Assembly (NCBI GenBank): GCA_944326255.1
Contig: CALVDG010000015.1
Span: forward strand, 1-58,769
Direction: 5' to 3'
Length of the DNA stretch: 58,769 nucleotides
Origin: an uncultured Bacteroidales bacterium
GTDB lineage: Bacteria > Bacteroidota > Bacteroidia > Bacteroidales > UBA932
Position numbers and translations under genes: made by a program. The number at the start of each line of letters is the position of its first letter. The first letter of the stretch is position 1. Below are positions 48,943 to 57,114 of the stretch, in pieces. The notes below the pieces were generated by a model. That model was given only the letters and a program-made list of their open reading frames with translations, was not told the DNA's origin and did no database searches.

Positions 48943-49905
48943 TTAATAAATAAGTTCAAAATTATCCACCCAGAACGTATTGCCCAGGCCGCCGTAGAAA
49001 GCCTCCCCGCAACTGGAGGACACCCATATTATAATATGTGTAGGCTCCTCGTCCGCCTCAGCCCAGCCATTCTCCTGTATGGGCACTATGTCACCTTTAC
49101 TGTTCCGGCAGTAATATACTATATCCTTGTTCTTGAGATCCATATCCGGCAAGAAACCTGGCTCCGAGGAGATATCTCCGTACCTTATCGGAAGTGTCTC
49201 CCCGTTAATCCACTCCGGCTGGTCCTCGGTAAAGAGCTTGAAAGCCGTCCCCACCCTTTTCGCAGTCACATTACCGTCAGCGTCTTCCGTCCTGCGCTGC
49301 AGATACACCGCTATGAAAGCATAATCGGCACCTCCCAGTCTCTTCTTAGGCGAGAACCCAGTGCTCCTGACGACAGGTTTGCCGACTTCTGCCTTGTAGT
49401 CATACCGGACAGCGGAAGGCCGTTCCGTAAACGGGATACCGCAGTCCATCTTGGAATAAGCCCCCTTGGTGTCCCGGATAGGTTCATGGAAATACCCCGA
49501 AAGTATCGTTCCCTGCACCAGCACTTCCATATCTATGATGCCCAGCACTCTGACCTTCTCCATCACAACTGACAGCCTGGCGCAGTATCCGTCACCTCTG
49601 CGCTCCGGAAAGACAGAATTGCTGCCCTTGACGATACCCATTACGTTGGCCATGATATTGCATGGAGCGAACACATCCTCCTCTCTCTGGACAAAGGGTG
49701 TCTGTCCCGTTATAGTATCTCCCTCCGAAAGCTTGTATATGGTCTTTATGTTGCCGCCTATGACGCCGGACTCCTTGATCTGCATCACCCGCCACTGATC
49801 GAACTTCCCCTTTTCATTGAAAAGAGAATCCGTATATGAAGATGCCTGTACCGGGACCGAGACAAATAGAGGCAGAAGAAGTCCCAATATTCTAAATCTT
49901 TTCAT
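48943..49905 (-). CDS. PCMD-domain secreted protein
   Basis: The start MKRFRILGLLLPLFVSVPVQASS (49905) gives a signal peptide. The 320-residue product has the pattern of the putative carbohydrate-metabolism domain (PCMD) of Bacteroidetes: NGKFDQWRV-like opening, ERRGDGYCARLSV, TKRVGTAFKLF, and the closing HIIIWVSSSCGEAFYGGLGNTFWVDNFELIY. Such proteins are usually surface-exposed beta sandwiches of unproven carbohydrate role. The last part matches the conserved C-terminal strand set. Confidence 0.75.
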   Translation of the reverse strand: MKRFRILGLLLPLFVSVPVQASSYTDSLFNEKGKFDQWRVMQIKESGVIGGNIKTIYKLSEGDTITGQTPFVQREEDVFAPCNIMANVMGIVKGSNSVFPERRGDGYCARLSVVMEKVRVLGIIDMEVLVQGTILSGYFHEPIRDTKGAYSKMDCGIPFTERPSAVRYDYKAEVGKPVVRSTGFSPKKRLGGADYAFIAVYLQRRTEDADGNVTAKRVGTAFKLFTEDQPEWINGETLPIRYGDISSEPGFLPDMDLKNKDIVYYCRNSKGDIVPIQENGWAEADEEPTHIIIWVSSSCGEAFYGGLGNTFWVDNFELIY

Positions 49906-49912
49906 ATTTTTG
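49905..49912 (+). promoter_or_regulatory. -7 box for the M6 protease gene
   Basis: TATTTTTG lies about 30 bases before the ATG at 49942. It overlaps the first base of the divergent PCMD gene. Confidence 0.5.
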
Positions 49913-49928
49913 TACAAACTTTGACTGG

Positions 49929-49936
49929 CAAATTTA
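49929..49936 (-). promoter_or_regulatory. -7 box for the PCMD gene
   Basis: The minus strand reads TAAATTTG, 23 bases upstream of the ATG at 49905. Confidence 0.55.
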
Positions 49937-49941
49937 GAAAA

Positions 49942-51996
49942 ATGCGCTCATTCTGCATCATATTTTTACTTTTACTGTCCTTGCAGACCGCCCTTGCGGT
50001 AAGGGCATACCCCTATCCGATACAGGTACGGCAGCCCGACGGGAGCACTATGACCATATTGCTTCACGGAGACGAGTTCTTCCATTATGCCACGACCACA
50101 GACGGAAGACACGTGCGAAAAGGAGCCGACGGCTTTTTCCGGGCCACGGGGACCGATATCCCTGAGACTATGGCCATAAGCATACACAGAGAGAGAAATA
50201 TCAGCAGGCTCAAGGCTTCCGGAGGCATACCTGTGCTGAATACCGTCGTATCCGGACAGATCAAAGCGCTTGTAATCCCGGTTGAATTTCAGGATGTCGG
50301 ATTTACTGTACCGGACCCGCAGACCCATTTTCACAATATGCTGAATGCCCAGGGATACTCCGAGAACGGAGCGACCGGTTCGGCGGCAGACTACTTCAAG
50401 GCCAACCTGCCCGAGAAGGACTTTGTGTTTGATGTCACTGCGCCTGTCACACTGAGCCGTTCATACGCATACTACGGAGAGAATGACATAAGCACCCCTT
50501 CCGTCATCACATACGATGCAAGAATATCCGAGATGGTGGAAGAAGCCTGCTCACTCGTCAACGGCTCTGTGGATTTTTCCCAATACGACAACGACAAGGA
50601 CGGAAACGTGGATTATATCTTCCTGTACTTCGCCGGCTACAACGAGGCTGAAAGCGGGGACGAGAACGCCATCTGGCCCCAGACCTACAACATCAGTTCT
50701 TCCGGAGTCAGGTTCGACGGAGTACGGCTGGGCCTGTTCGCATGCTCCTCAGAGTTATCCGGCAGCGACCTGGGCATGGAGGCGTTTCCCTCCGGCATAG
50801 GCACATTCTGCCACGAGTTTTCTCATTTCCTGGGACTGGTGGATCTCTATGATACAGACCATGGAAGCGGGGGCATCAGCAAATGCCTGTGGGGCACTCT
50901 CTCTATCATGGATGCAGGCAACTACAACAACTACGGCAGAACGCCGCCGTATTTCTGCGCGATAGACCGGGAGCTGGCCGGTTCTGCTGAATACATGGAA
51001 GTCAAAACCGGAACAACCGTCTCGCTTGAAGCCATCAACCTCAATGGAACGGTCATCAGAATCCCCACCGTCAACCCTGGAGAATACTATCTGATTGAAA
51101 ACCGCCAGGAATCCGGATGGGATTCCTATATAGGAGGTGCAGGCATGGTGATTTATCACATCGACAGATCGGACAACATTGTGGACGGCATAACGGCAGC
51201 CGTAAGATGGAGAACAGGCCTGATAAATAACTATGCACCGCATGAATGTGCCGATCTGGTGGAAGCCATGCCGGATGCCGGCGACATACAGCAGGTGTTC
51301 TTTCCCGGTCAGGCGGACATAAAGGAATTCTCCGCGGCCGGAGACCCGGCTTTCATAGCATGGAACGGTACTCCTGTCGGCATAAAGTTCACCAACATAG
51401 CCCTGAACAGCGGTATTGTCACATTTGACATTCTGGAAGACAATACAGAGATTCTGCTTAGTCCCATGAACTGTCACATAAAAACTTTTCAAAACAAGGC
51501 TATTGCCGAATGGGATTGCGGAAGACCAGGCACATATTCATGGGGCATAATATGGGACAGCTATGACAACCTTTCCGAACCTGTCAAAGACACCACATAT
51601 GCCAGCCGCTACACATTCAACGGGCTCAATCCAAAATCTGAATACAGATGCATGATATACCACATCGGAGAGCACCAGAACGGTGACACGGTCTCAATGA
51701 GGTTCAGCACATCAGCCCTTACATCACCATATCCGTATATTGTTCTGGACAAAAGAGCATACTCAATGGGGGACACACTGGATCTTGCCTTAAACAATCT
51801 TACCGAAGACTTGAGTTCATGCCATTGGTTCATCAACGGCCACAGAGCTACAACAGACCGATATATATTCAGGTCTACCGGAACTTATGAGATACAGGCC
51901 GTTCTCGTATATGCCTCCGACGGCAGCAGCGAGACCATCCGCCGCATACTGAATGTCAAAGAAGCTATATTACCAGAAAATGACGAAGACTATTAA
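49942..51996 (+). CDS. Secreted M6-family metalloprotease
   Basis: The ATG at 49942 (MRSFCIIFLLLLSLQTALAVRA) starts a signal peptide; an upstream TTG at 49921 is unlikely. The 684-residue protein shows an N-terminal prodomain (GDEFFHYATTTDGRHVRKGADGFF) and the M6 (immune-inhibitor-A-like) catalytic domain. The zinc motif is FCHEFSHFLGLVDLYD (HExxH and Asp). GYNEAESGDENAIWPQ and IMDAGNYNNYGRTPPYFCAIDRELAG are also present. From about residue 505 come an Fn3-like and an Ig-like beta domain. No type IX tail is seen. It probably degrades extracellular protein. Confidence 0.88.
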   Translation: MRSFCIIFLLLLSLQTALAVRAYPYPIQVRQPDGSTMTILLHGDEFFHYATTTDGRHVRKGADGFFRATGTDIPETMAISIHRERNISRLKASGGIPVLNTVVSGQIKALVIPVEFQDVGFTVPDPQTHFHNMLNAQGYSENGATGSAADYFKANLPEKDFVFDVTAPVTLSRSYAYYGENDISTPSVITYDARISEMVEEACSLVNGSVDFSQYDNDKDGNVDYIFLYFAGYNEAESGDENAIWPQTYNISSSGVRFDGVRLGLFACSSELSGSDLGMEAFPSGIGTFCHEFSHFLGLVDLYDTDHGSGGISKCLWGTLSIMDAGNYNNYGRTPPYFCAIDRELAGSAEYMEVKTGTTVSLEAINLNGTVIRIPTVNPGEYYLIENRQESGWDSYIGGAGMVIYHIDRSDNIVDGITAAVRWRTGLINNYAPHECADLVEAMPDAGDIQQVFFPGQADIKEFSAAGDPAFIAWNGTPVGIKFTNIALNSGIVTFDILEDNTEILLSPMNCHIKTFQNKAIAEWDCGRPGTYSWGIIWDSYDNLSEPVKDTTYASRYTFNGLNPKSEYRCMIYHIGEHQNGDTVSMRFSTSALTSPYPYIVLDKRAYSMGDTLDLALNNLTEDLSSCHWFINGHRATTDRYIFRSTGTYEIQAVLVYASDGSSETIRRILNVKEAILPENDEDY

Positions 51997-52411
51997 ACTT
52001 ATACCCATATCACTCCTGCTCATCCTCTGCGCCGCATCATGCAGAGAAAATGCCATTGAGATAGACTCATTAGAGAAAGAACTGTTCCTTCGGGAAGAAG
52101 CGGAAGGCATATACAAAGATGGGAAAGCCTTGTTCCTATTCAATCAGGGCCGCCACCAGAAAGCCCTTAACTCCATGCGGCACCAATACCGTATTCAGAC
52201 CGATGAGCAGGATACCTGTCTTAACGTGATGATGGAAGCCATCCCGGAGACTGCAGGTGAGCACATCACAACATCCATAGACTTCAGAAGTCCCGGAGAA
52301 CTCATATCCAATATGAGCCACTTAGAATGCTCCAGAATCAGTGACAACAGGATCTGGCTATGGAACTCCGGCAATCTTACCGGCATCATTTTGAACAGGT
52401 CCGGGCTATAA
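51980..52411 (+). CDS. Hypothetical small lipoprotein
   Basis: The ATG at 51980 (MTKTIKLIPISLLLILCAASCREN) lies inside the end of the M6 gene, overlapping by 17 bases, and gives a lipoprotein signal with Cys at residue 21. The 143-residue product is probably periplasmic. It contains FNQGRHQKALNSMRHQYRIQTDEQDTCLNVMMEAI and IDFRSPGELISNMSHLECSRISDNRIWLWNSGNLTGI. No family is recognised. Operon position suggests a role with the protease. Confidence 0.6.
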   Translation: MTKTIKLIPISLLLILCAASCRENAIEIDSLEKELFLREEAEGIYKDGKALFLFNQGRHQKALNSMRHQYRIQTDEQDTCLNVMMEAIPETAGEHITTSIDFRSPGELISNMSHLECSRISDNRIWLWNSGNLTGIILNRSGL

Positions 52412-52417
52412 ACAGAA

Positions 52418-52442
52418 AGGGCGGCCATTACGGGTCCGCCCT
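52418..52442 (+). terminator. Terminator-like hairpin after the M6 protease operon
   Basis: Arms AGGGCGG and CCGCCCT with an 11-base loop are followed by ATTTCTC. The U tract is weak. Confidence 0.55.
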
Positions 52443-52468
52443 ATTTCTCATCAATGCTCAACTAATAA

Positions 52469-52642
52469 TTATTTAGAGAACTCGATAGAAGCCTTTCTGA
52501 AATCTTTCAGAAGCTTTGTCAGCTCAAGAGAAGCCTTACGGGCACGTGTTCCGGCTGTCTTGTTACCTTTTTCACACTGAGCTTCCGCATTCTTCTGGAA
52601 AGCCTCGATTTCCGCATTGATTTTTTCAATAAGTTCTTTCAT
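52469..52642 (-). CDS. Histone H1-like (Hc1-type) protein
   Basis: This 57-residue gene is short but clear: MKELIEKINAEIEAFQKNAE, then CEKGNKTAGTRARKASLELTKLLKDFRKASIEFSK. It matches the small Lys/Arg-rich histone-H1-like proteins found in most Bacteroidetes (conserved GNKxAGTRARKASLEL and LLKxFRKASIE). They are thought to bind DNA in the nucleoid. A -7 box lies 28 bases upstream. Confidence 0.85.
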   Translation of the reverse strand: MKELIEKINAEIEAFQKNAEAQCEKGNKTAGTRARKASLELTKLLKDFRKASIEFSK

Positions 52643-52669
52643 ATTTTTGTTTATTTATTTGATTTGGTT

Positions 52670-52677
52670 CAAATATA
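52670..52677 (-). promoter_or_regulatory. -7 box for the H1-like gene
   Basis: The minus strand reads TATATTTG, 28 bases upstream of the ATG at 52642. Confidence 0.6.
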
Positions 52678-52709
52678 GCAATAATTTTCAAAACCTTAGT
52701 CAATTTTTA

Positions 52710-52717
52710 TATTTTTG
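52710..52717 (+). promoter_or_regulatory. -7 box for marC
   Basis: TATTTTTG lies 28 bases before the ATG at 52746. Confidence 0.55.
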
Positions 52718-52745
52718 TGCAGTTTTATTGCTATATTTTTAAAAA

Positions 52746-53327
52746 ATGGACTTGAATTTTAATTTCAAAGAGATATTCAGCGCCTTCATGGTCCTGTTCG
52801 CCGTAATAGACATAACAGGCTCCACCCCTGTCATCATAGGCCTCAAGGACAAAGGCCTTAAGGTAGAAGCCGGGAAAGCCGCACTGCTCTCATCGGTCAT
52901 ATTCCTGCTGTTCCTCTTCCTCGGAGATGCCATACTGTCCCTCTTCGGCGTGGACATCCAGTCATTCGCCGTGGCAGGCTCGATCATCATCCTCATACTT
53001 GCCTGCGAGATGGTCCTGGACATCGAGATATTCAAGTACCAGGGACCCGGCGGCTCCGCCACTGTCGTACCCATCATATTCCCGCTCATAGCCGGAGCCG
53101 GAGCCCTTACCACCGTCCTCTCCCTGAGAGCCGAGTACCACGTCGAGAACATCATAGTGGCGATACTGCTCAACATGGTCATAGTCTATTTCGTACTCAG
53201 ATACCTCAACATAGCCGAACGAATCCTCGGCAAGGGAGGGGTCTACATCCTCCGCAAGTTCTTCGGCATCATCCTCCTCGCCATCGCCGTCAAGCTCTTC
53301 ACCGCCAACATCGCCTCCCTGTTCTAA
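52746..53327 (+). CDS. marC: MarC-family integral membrane protein
   Basis: The 193-residue protein has about six membrane helices. MarC-family features include FMVLFAVIDITGSTPVIIGL, the helix pair around LLSSVIFLLFLFLGDAILSLFG, and VVPIIFPLIAGAGALTTVLSL. The function of MarC proteins is unresolved; the name stems from its genomic place near mar in E. coli and does not imply drug resistance. Confidence 0.88.
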   Translation: MDLNFNFKEIFSAFMVLFAVIDITGSTPVIIGLKDKGLKVEAGKAALLSSVIFLLFLFLGDAILSLFGVDIQSFAVAGSIIILILACEMVLDIEIFKYQGPGGSATVVPIIFPLIAGAGALTTVLSLRAEYHVENIIVAILLNMVIVYFVLRYLNIAERILGKGGVYILRKFFGIILLAIAVKLFTANIASLF

Positions 53328-53340
53328 GCCGCCAATACAC

Positions 53341-53400
53341 ACGGAACTCCGATGCACCGGCATTTGTCAGACTGCCGTTCTCTTCGATTAATCCGCTCTA
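53341..53400 (-). pseudogene. Deletion fragment of an AlbA_2-type protein gene
   Basis: The minus strand reads GLIEENGSLTNAGA and then SEFR. The first part matches GIVDEKGNLTNAGA of the intact AlbA_2 gene near 54598-54640. The second matches its NASEFHV near 54048-54062. In the intact gene these parts lie about 540 bases apart. Here they are joined at a shared GCA, so this is the remnant of a second copy with an internal deletion. Confidence 0.7.
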
Positions 53401-53416
53401 AAAGTGTCAACCTAAA

Positions 53417-53692
53417 TCAGGGAAGGTCATTCCGCCAGAACTCCACATTGGTCTTGGGCAGCACATAATACCTGCACCCTTCATGTCCGTGCCAGAAACA
53501 TCCGTTCACGAAAATGACCGTCCGATACTTCCTTAGCACAAGATCCGGATGCCCCGGAAGCCTTGGATCATTCAACCTGTACCGGAACCCACGGCTGAAC
53601 AAAAACTTCCTGACCAGCAATTCAGGCTTCGTATCCCGCCCTTTTATCGCTGACATACAGCGGTGTCTCTGTTCTTTCGTGAGCTTGTCCAT
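53417..53692 (-). pseudogene. vsr: Very-short-patch repair endonuclease, C-terminally truncated
   Basis: The 91-residue frame matches the Vsr N-terminal two thirds: RHRCMSAIKGRDTKPELLVRKFLFSRGFRYRLN, the catalytic Asp in GHPDLVL, VIFVNGCFWHGHEGC with the two His, and LPKTNVEFWRN. It then ends abruptly with DLP and a stop, where full Vsr (about 130-150 residues) continues to the VVWECE motif. The break coincides with foreign sequence. No DNA cytosine methyltransferase, the usual partner, is in the window. Activity at T:G mismatches is doubtful. Confidence 0.8.
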
Positions 53693-53707
53693 ATCTTTCG
53701 TCTGTTA

Positions 53708-55186
53708 TCAGATTCTTTCAAAGAAATCTTCATAATCACCGTCTATTATTCTCCAGACTCCATTCTTCCGGCCCCCTTCCCTGACAATGAACTTCATATC
53801 TGTCATTCTCTTAAGGTATTTACGCACCTGGCGGTCAGAGACACCTATATTCACAGCCATTTCAGCAATTGTGATTCCTGGATTTGAAGAAATCATTTTG
53901 TAAATCATCCGCTGCGCTTTTAGGAACTCTTTCCGGAACTTATTATCCTCTTTTAGGAACTCTTTCTCTGTTCCTTTATCTGCTTTTAGGAACTCTTTTT
54001 CATCAATTACACCGTTACTTCCATAATTCAAATTCCATAATGTTACATGGAACTCCGATGCATTTGACTGGAATTCAGGTACATGAAAATTGTGCAGTCT
54101 CTCAAACCTCTTATAGGAATCAATTATCTTTTTCATTCCACTTCCTCTCCGTTCCATAAGCCCTAATCGGCTGAAAAAATCAGCCAACAGAGGATTTCTT
54201 CTTTTGGACGGCACAGTAAAAGGATTCAACTGCTGAATAAGCCTGCCGTCCATCATTCCTCCGGGAGAGTATATCTCCATCCGGTCATCGTACATGTCAA
54301 TATGTATCTCACTTCCCATCTGCAAGTAATCACGATGGATGATGGCATTGGCTATCGCTTCCGTTACGGCACGTTCGGGATAGTCCGGCAATTCTTCGCG
54401 GTGGTCACTTTCTTTCCACCATTTTTTCTTTGAATTGTTCCGCACAAAAGATACGGCATCCTGCAACTGGCCGATTACGCAACCTTCCAATTCAACATCA
54501 TCTATCGCTTCGCCCAAGCCGCTGGTCATATCCAACCCGTTCCATCGTGTGCAGAATATACGGGACTGTCTTATCGGGGATTCATCAGCCAACAAAGCAC
54601 CGGCATTTGTCAGATTGCCTTTCTCATCAACGATACCCCATGATACAAACTCGCTGTCTTCAAACGAGCGTTGCAGCCGTTTGTAATGAACAGACTTGAG
54701 TTTGGTAAAAGCCATATCCTCGAATCTGTAATTTGAAGGCAGACTGTCGTATGTTCTGCCAGCTCCTTTCAGAACGAGACTTTTCAGTTGAATACGATCA
54801 GCAACGACAGATTCATTACCGATACGGACGAAAGCGAGACGCTGCTTGTCACCGATATAGTAATATGGTGTCTCCTGTCCAGGATATACATGTAGCAGCA
54901 CAAGCTTCTTACCGTCTACATCCTTTAGTTCAAGCTTGATTGCCGGAACAGGATCAAGTTTGCTCTTTATCTCCTCACTGATTTTCTCAGCGTCACCCTC
55001 TGCATCAACAAGCCCCAACACATGATCATCATCACTAATGCCAAATATCAGTGTACCACCTTCGCCATTGGCAAAGGCTGAGACACTCTTAAGCCAACTT
55101 TTAGGCCGTCTGACCTCAAGCATCTGTTTCTTGTCGTAAGCGGTCGCTTCACCGCTCAGAGTCTTCATATCTAATTTATCTGACAT
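53708..55186 (-). CDS. AlbA_2 (Schlafen-type) ATP-binding protein
   Basis: The 492-residue protein has an N-terminal AlbA_2 domain (about 15-135): KSVSAFANGEGGTLIFGISDDDHVLGLVD and LVLLHVYPGQETPYYYIG with the RIGNESVVAD motif. The middle region (PERAVTEAIANAIIHRDYLQMGSEIHIDMYDDRMEIYSPGG, then GSGMKKIID) resembles the HATPase-like RecG-related domain. The C-terminus is a winged helix (GITIAEMAVNIGVSDRQVRKYLKRM). Between them a short repeat EFLK occurs three times. Such proteins are probable regulators or defense-associated factors. Confidence 0.8.
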   Translation of the reverse strand: MSDKLDMKTLSGEATAYDKKQMLEVRRPKSWLKSVSAFANGEGGTLIFGISDDDHVLGLVDAEGDAEKISEEIKSKLDPVPAIKLELKDVDGKKLVLLHVYPGQETPYYYIGDKQRLAFVRIGNESVVADRIQLKSLVLKGAGRTYDSLPSNYRFEDMAFTKLKSVHYKRLQRSFEDSEFVSWGIVDEKGNLTNAGALLADESPIRQSRIFCTRWNGLDMTSGLGEAIDDVELEGCVIGQLQDAVSFVRNNSKKKWWKESDHREELPDYPERAVTEAIANAIIHRDYLQMGSEIHIDMYDDRMEIYSPGGMMDGRLIQQLNPFTVPSKRRNPLLADFFSRLGLMERRGSGMKKIIDSYKRFERLHNFHVPEFQSNASEFHVTLWNLNYGSNGVIDEKEFLKADKGTEKEFLKEDNKFRKEFLKAQRMIYKMISSNPGITIAEMAVNIGVSDRQVRKYLKRMTDMKFIVREGGRKNGVWRIIDGDYEDFFERI

Positions 55187-55507
55187 AACTGAATAATCAA
55201 TGTTCCGCTCCCAATTCTGATATTAATCCTCAATATCTCGTAAAGATAATGAAATTCATTGAAACAAACCACACCATAAAACACCAACGCGACAAACAAA
55301 TCACCTTTGTTCATCGCGTTGATGTTCAATTGTTCAGATGGCCTGGAGGCTGTTAGTACTCGTCCTCGTTGAAGAAATTCATCAACATTGATTATCAGTA
55401 TATTACGCAGTAATTAATAAAATTTGCGCAAACAAACCGCACCGTCTGAGACGGTCTGAGGCGATGGAAGAAAATGGTGGACAAATAAAATATTATTCAA
55501 TATTTTT
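55187..55507. other. AT-rich intergenic region with two hairpins
   Basis: No convincing gene is seen. On the minus strand TATCTTTA (55241-55248) is a possible -7 box for the AlbA_2 gene. At 55285-55321 a strong hairpin has arms CAACGCGA/TCGCGTTG and AACAAA/TTTGTT with a CA/CA internal loop. At 55442-55454 a second hairpin CCGTC-TGA-GACGG lies beside a repeated GTCTGAG. Either may be a mobile-element end or a terminator without a U run. Confidence 0.5.
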
Positions 55508-56935
55508 CTAACAACCATTGTAAATCTCCTTTTTAATTTTTGCCATATTACAAAAATACTGATTTAACTCAAATTGATCACCAGAAGAACTTTCATTAGA
55601 GTTCCTCACCATACAAATAGTGCAAAAATCTTTTGAACTACAATTCCTACAATTAACAAAATCTTTAAACCTAATTGCCCTCAATTGCTTTACCGCTTCA
55701 GAGTTCAACCATATATCCTGAAGACTATGTGACTTAATATTACCTAAAATTTTACTTGACCATCCAACGCAAGGAAAAACATTACCATTTGGTCCTATAC
55801 AAATAGATGAATTACATACGCTACAAATATAATCATCACCAGTCTTCTTTCTTCTTTCAGTTATTTCCTTTACTATCTCATCTCTAAACGTAGAGTCACT
55901 GCTAAATTGCTCTGAAATAAAATTCTTTAGATCTTCTGTTGATAATCTACAATTGATATTATTTTTATTATGATTATACTGTGCTATAATTGAGTAATCA
56001 ATGCCTACGGATATATTCTGTTCTGTAGCCCACTCCTTAACTTTTTGATATGAATTGACATTATTTTTAAGTAGTGGACAACTTATCTGAACAGGAACAT
56101 GATTCTCTATCAGTTTAATAACTGAAGCGATAGTTTTATTTAAACTTCCTTTCTGATGAGTTATACCATCATGGATATTCTCTTGCATTGAATAAATAGA
56201 GGTCTGAACGCTCAACAATGGATTCAACTTCATTTCTTCAATCATCTCATCATTAAGTAATGTAAGGTTAGAAAGGATATTAACAGACATATCCGCCTTC
56301 CTACATTTTTTTAGAAAATCAATAAAGCGCGGATGAAGCATAGGCTCCCCACCACTTATAGTAATGTGCAATAAATTTAATTCTATAGCTTGACGGAGAA
56401 GTAAATTAAACAAGTTTTCATCCATTAAATCTTGCTTAAACTCATGTGGAATATAACAATGAACACATCGCTCATTACACTCACTTGCGATTTCAACATG
56501 AATACTTGCGGGGAATGGTCGCTCTCCATAATATTTTGACAAGAACTCTTGAGTATCAATAGTACTAGAATCGTCCTCTGTAAATCTTTGGCTACCATTT
56601 CTTACGACTGCACCACTATTTATGCAATCTTCTGCAGATTCTCCACTAAGAATAAAGCCTTTTGAACACAGAAGTTCTAAAAATTCAATAACACTAGACC
56701 TCAATCCTGCTTCTGGTTCAAAAATTTCAACAACTTTATCCATTATTTCATCAATCGAAAGAGGTGTCTTTTTTAAACAAGATACAATATCAGCCCCTTC
56801 TTCAGAAATAATTTCATCTCCAAGAGTAAAGTTTTCTCCTAGTAGGGTATAACCAAAATTTCTATTGTCTGTTATATAACCATAATCTCCAAAATGGCGA
56901 AAAAGAACTAACTGATTTATACTATAATATTTCAT
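55508..56935 (-). CDS. Radical SAM/SPASM peptide maturase
   Basis: The 475-residue protein (start MKYYSINQLVLFRHFG; an ATG 6 bases upstream is possible) has an N-terminal PqqD-like peptide-recognition region (to about residue 100; IVSCLKKTPLSIDEIMDKVVEIF, LELLCSKGFI). The radical SAM core (about 145-330) has CNERCVHC binding the SAM-ligated [4Fe-4S] cluster and ISGGEP. The C-terminal SPASM domain has CSVCNSSICIGPNGNVFPC and CRNCSSKDFCTICM for auxiliary clusters. SPASM maturases crosslink or otherwise alter RiPP precursors. The 40-residue gene upstream is the likely substrate. Base composition is much more AT-rich than the window average. Confidence 0.88.
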   Translation of the reverse strand: MKYYSINQLVLFRHFGDYGYITDNRNFGYTLLGENFTLGDEIISEEGADIVSCLKKTPLSIDEIMDKVVEIFEPEAGLRSSVIEFLELLCSKGFILSGESAEDCINSGAVVRNGSQRFTEDDSSTIDTQEFLSKYYGERPFPASIHVEIASECNERCVHCYIPHEFKQDLMDENLFNLLLRQAIELNLLHITISGGEPMLHPRFIDFLKKCRKADMSVNILSNLTLLNDEMIEEMKLNPLLSVQTSIYSMQENIHDGITHQKGSLNKTIASVIKLIENHVPVQISCPLLKNNVNSYQKVKEWATEQNISVGIDYSIIAQYNHNKNNINCRLSTEDLKNFISEQFSSDSTFRDEIVKEITERRKKTGDDYICSVCNSSICIGPNGNVFPCVGWSSKILGNIKSHSLQDIWLNSEAVKQLRAIRFKDFVNCRNCSSKDFCTICMVRNSNESSSGDQFELNQYFCNMAKIKKEIYNGC

Positions 56936-56957
56936 AAGCATCAATAATAAATTTAGT

Positions 56958-56986
56958 ATCTCAGGTGATGTTTCATCACCTGAGAT
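56958..56986 (-). promoter_or_regulatory. Perfect hairpin between RiPP precursor and maturase genes
   Basis: ATCTCAGGTGATG and CATCACCTGAGAT pair over 13 bases around an AAA loop, 5 bases after the precursor stop. No U run follows directly. It probably acts as a partial terminator or 3'-end stabiliser that keeps precursor mRNA in excess. Confidence 0.75.
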
Positions 56987-56991
56987 GCAAT

Positions 56992-57114
56992 TTAGCGACG
57001 TCCTCCTGGACCAGGAGGATTACAAGGTCTGCCACACGGTCTTTTATTTGGACGGCAGTCCGCCATTTGTGCAGAACCTTGAGCTAGCAATTTAGGTTTT
57101 TGAAATTTTTTCAT
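56992..57114 (-). CDS. Putative RiPP precursor peptide (Cys/Pro/Arg/Gly-rich)
   Basis: The ATG at 57114 encodes 40 residues: a leader MKKFQKPKLLAQGSAQMAD and a core beginning CRPNKRPCGRPC, ending NPPGPGGRR. Three cysteines (20, 27, 31) lie in an Arg-Pro-rich background (RP three times). A longer frame to 57174 is possible but lacks a natural start context. The short basic leader with KxxLLAxG, the small size and the position just before a SPASM maturase mark it as a substrate. I do not recognise its family. No protease or exporter gene lies nearby. Confidence 0.75.
   Translation of the reverse strand: MKKFQKPKLLAQGSAQMADCRPNKRPCGRPCNPPGPGGRR

Noticed and set aside
55508..57114. CRISPR or retron-like array in the AT-rich island
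   Set aside because: The short repeats and hairpins are not regularly spaced, no cas or reverse-transcriptase gene is present, and the coding content is a SPASM maturase plus peptide.
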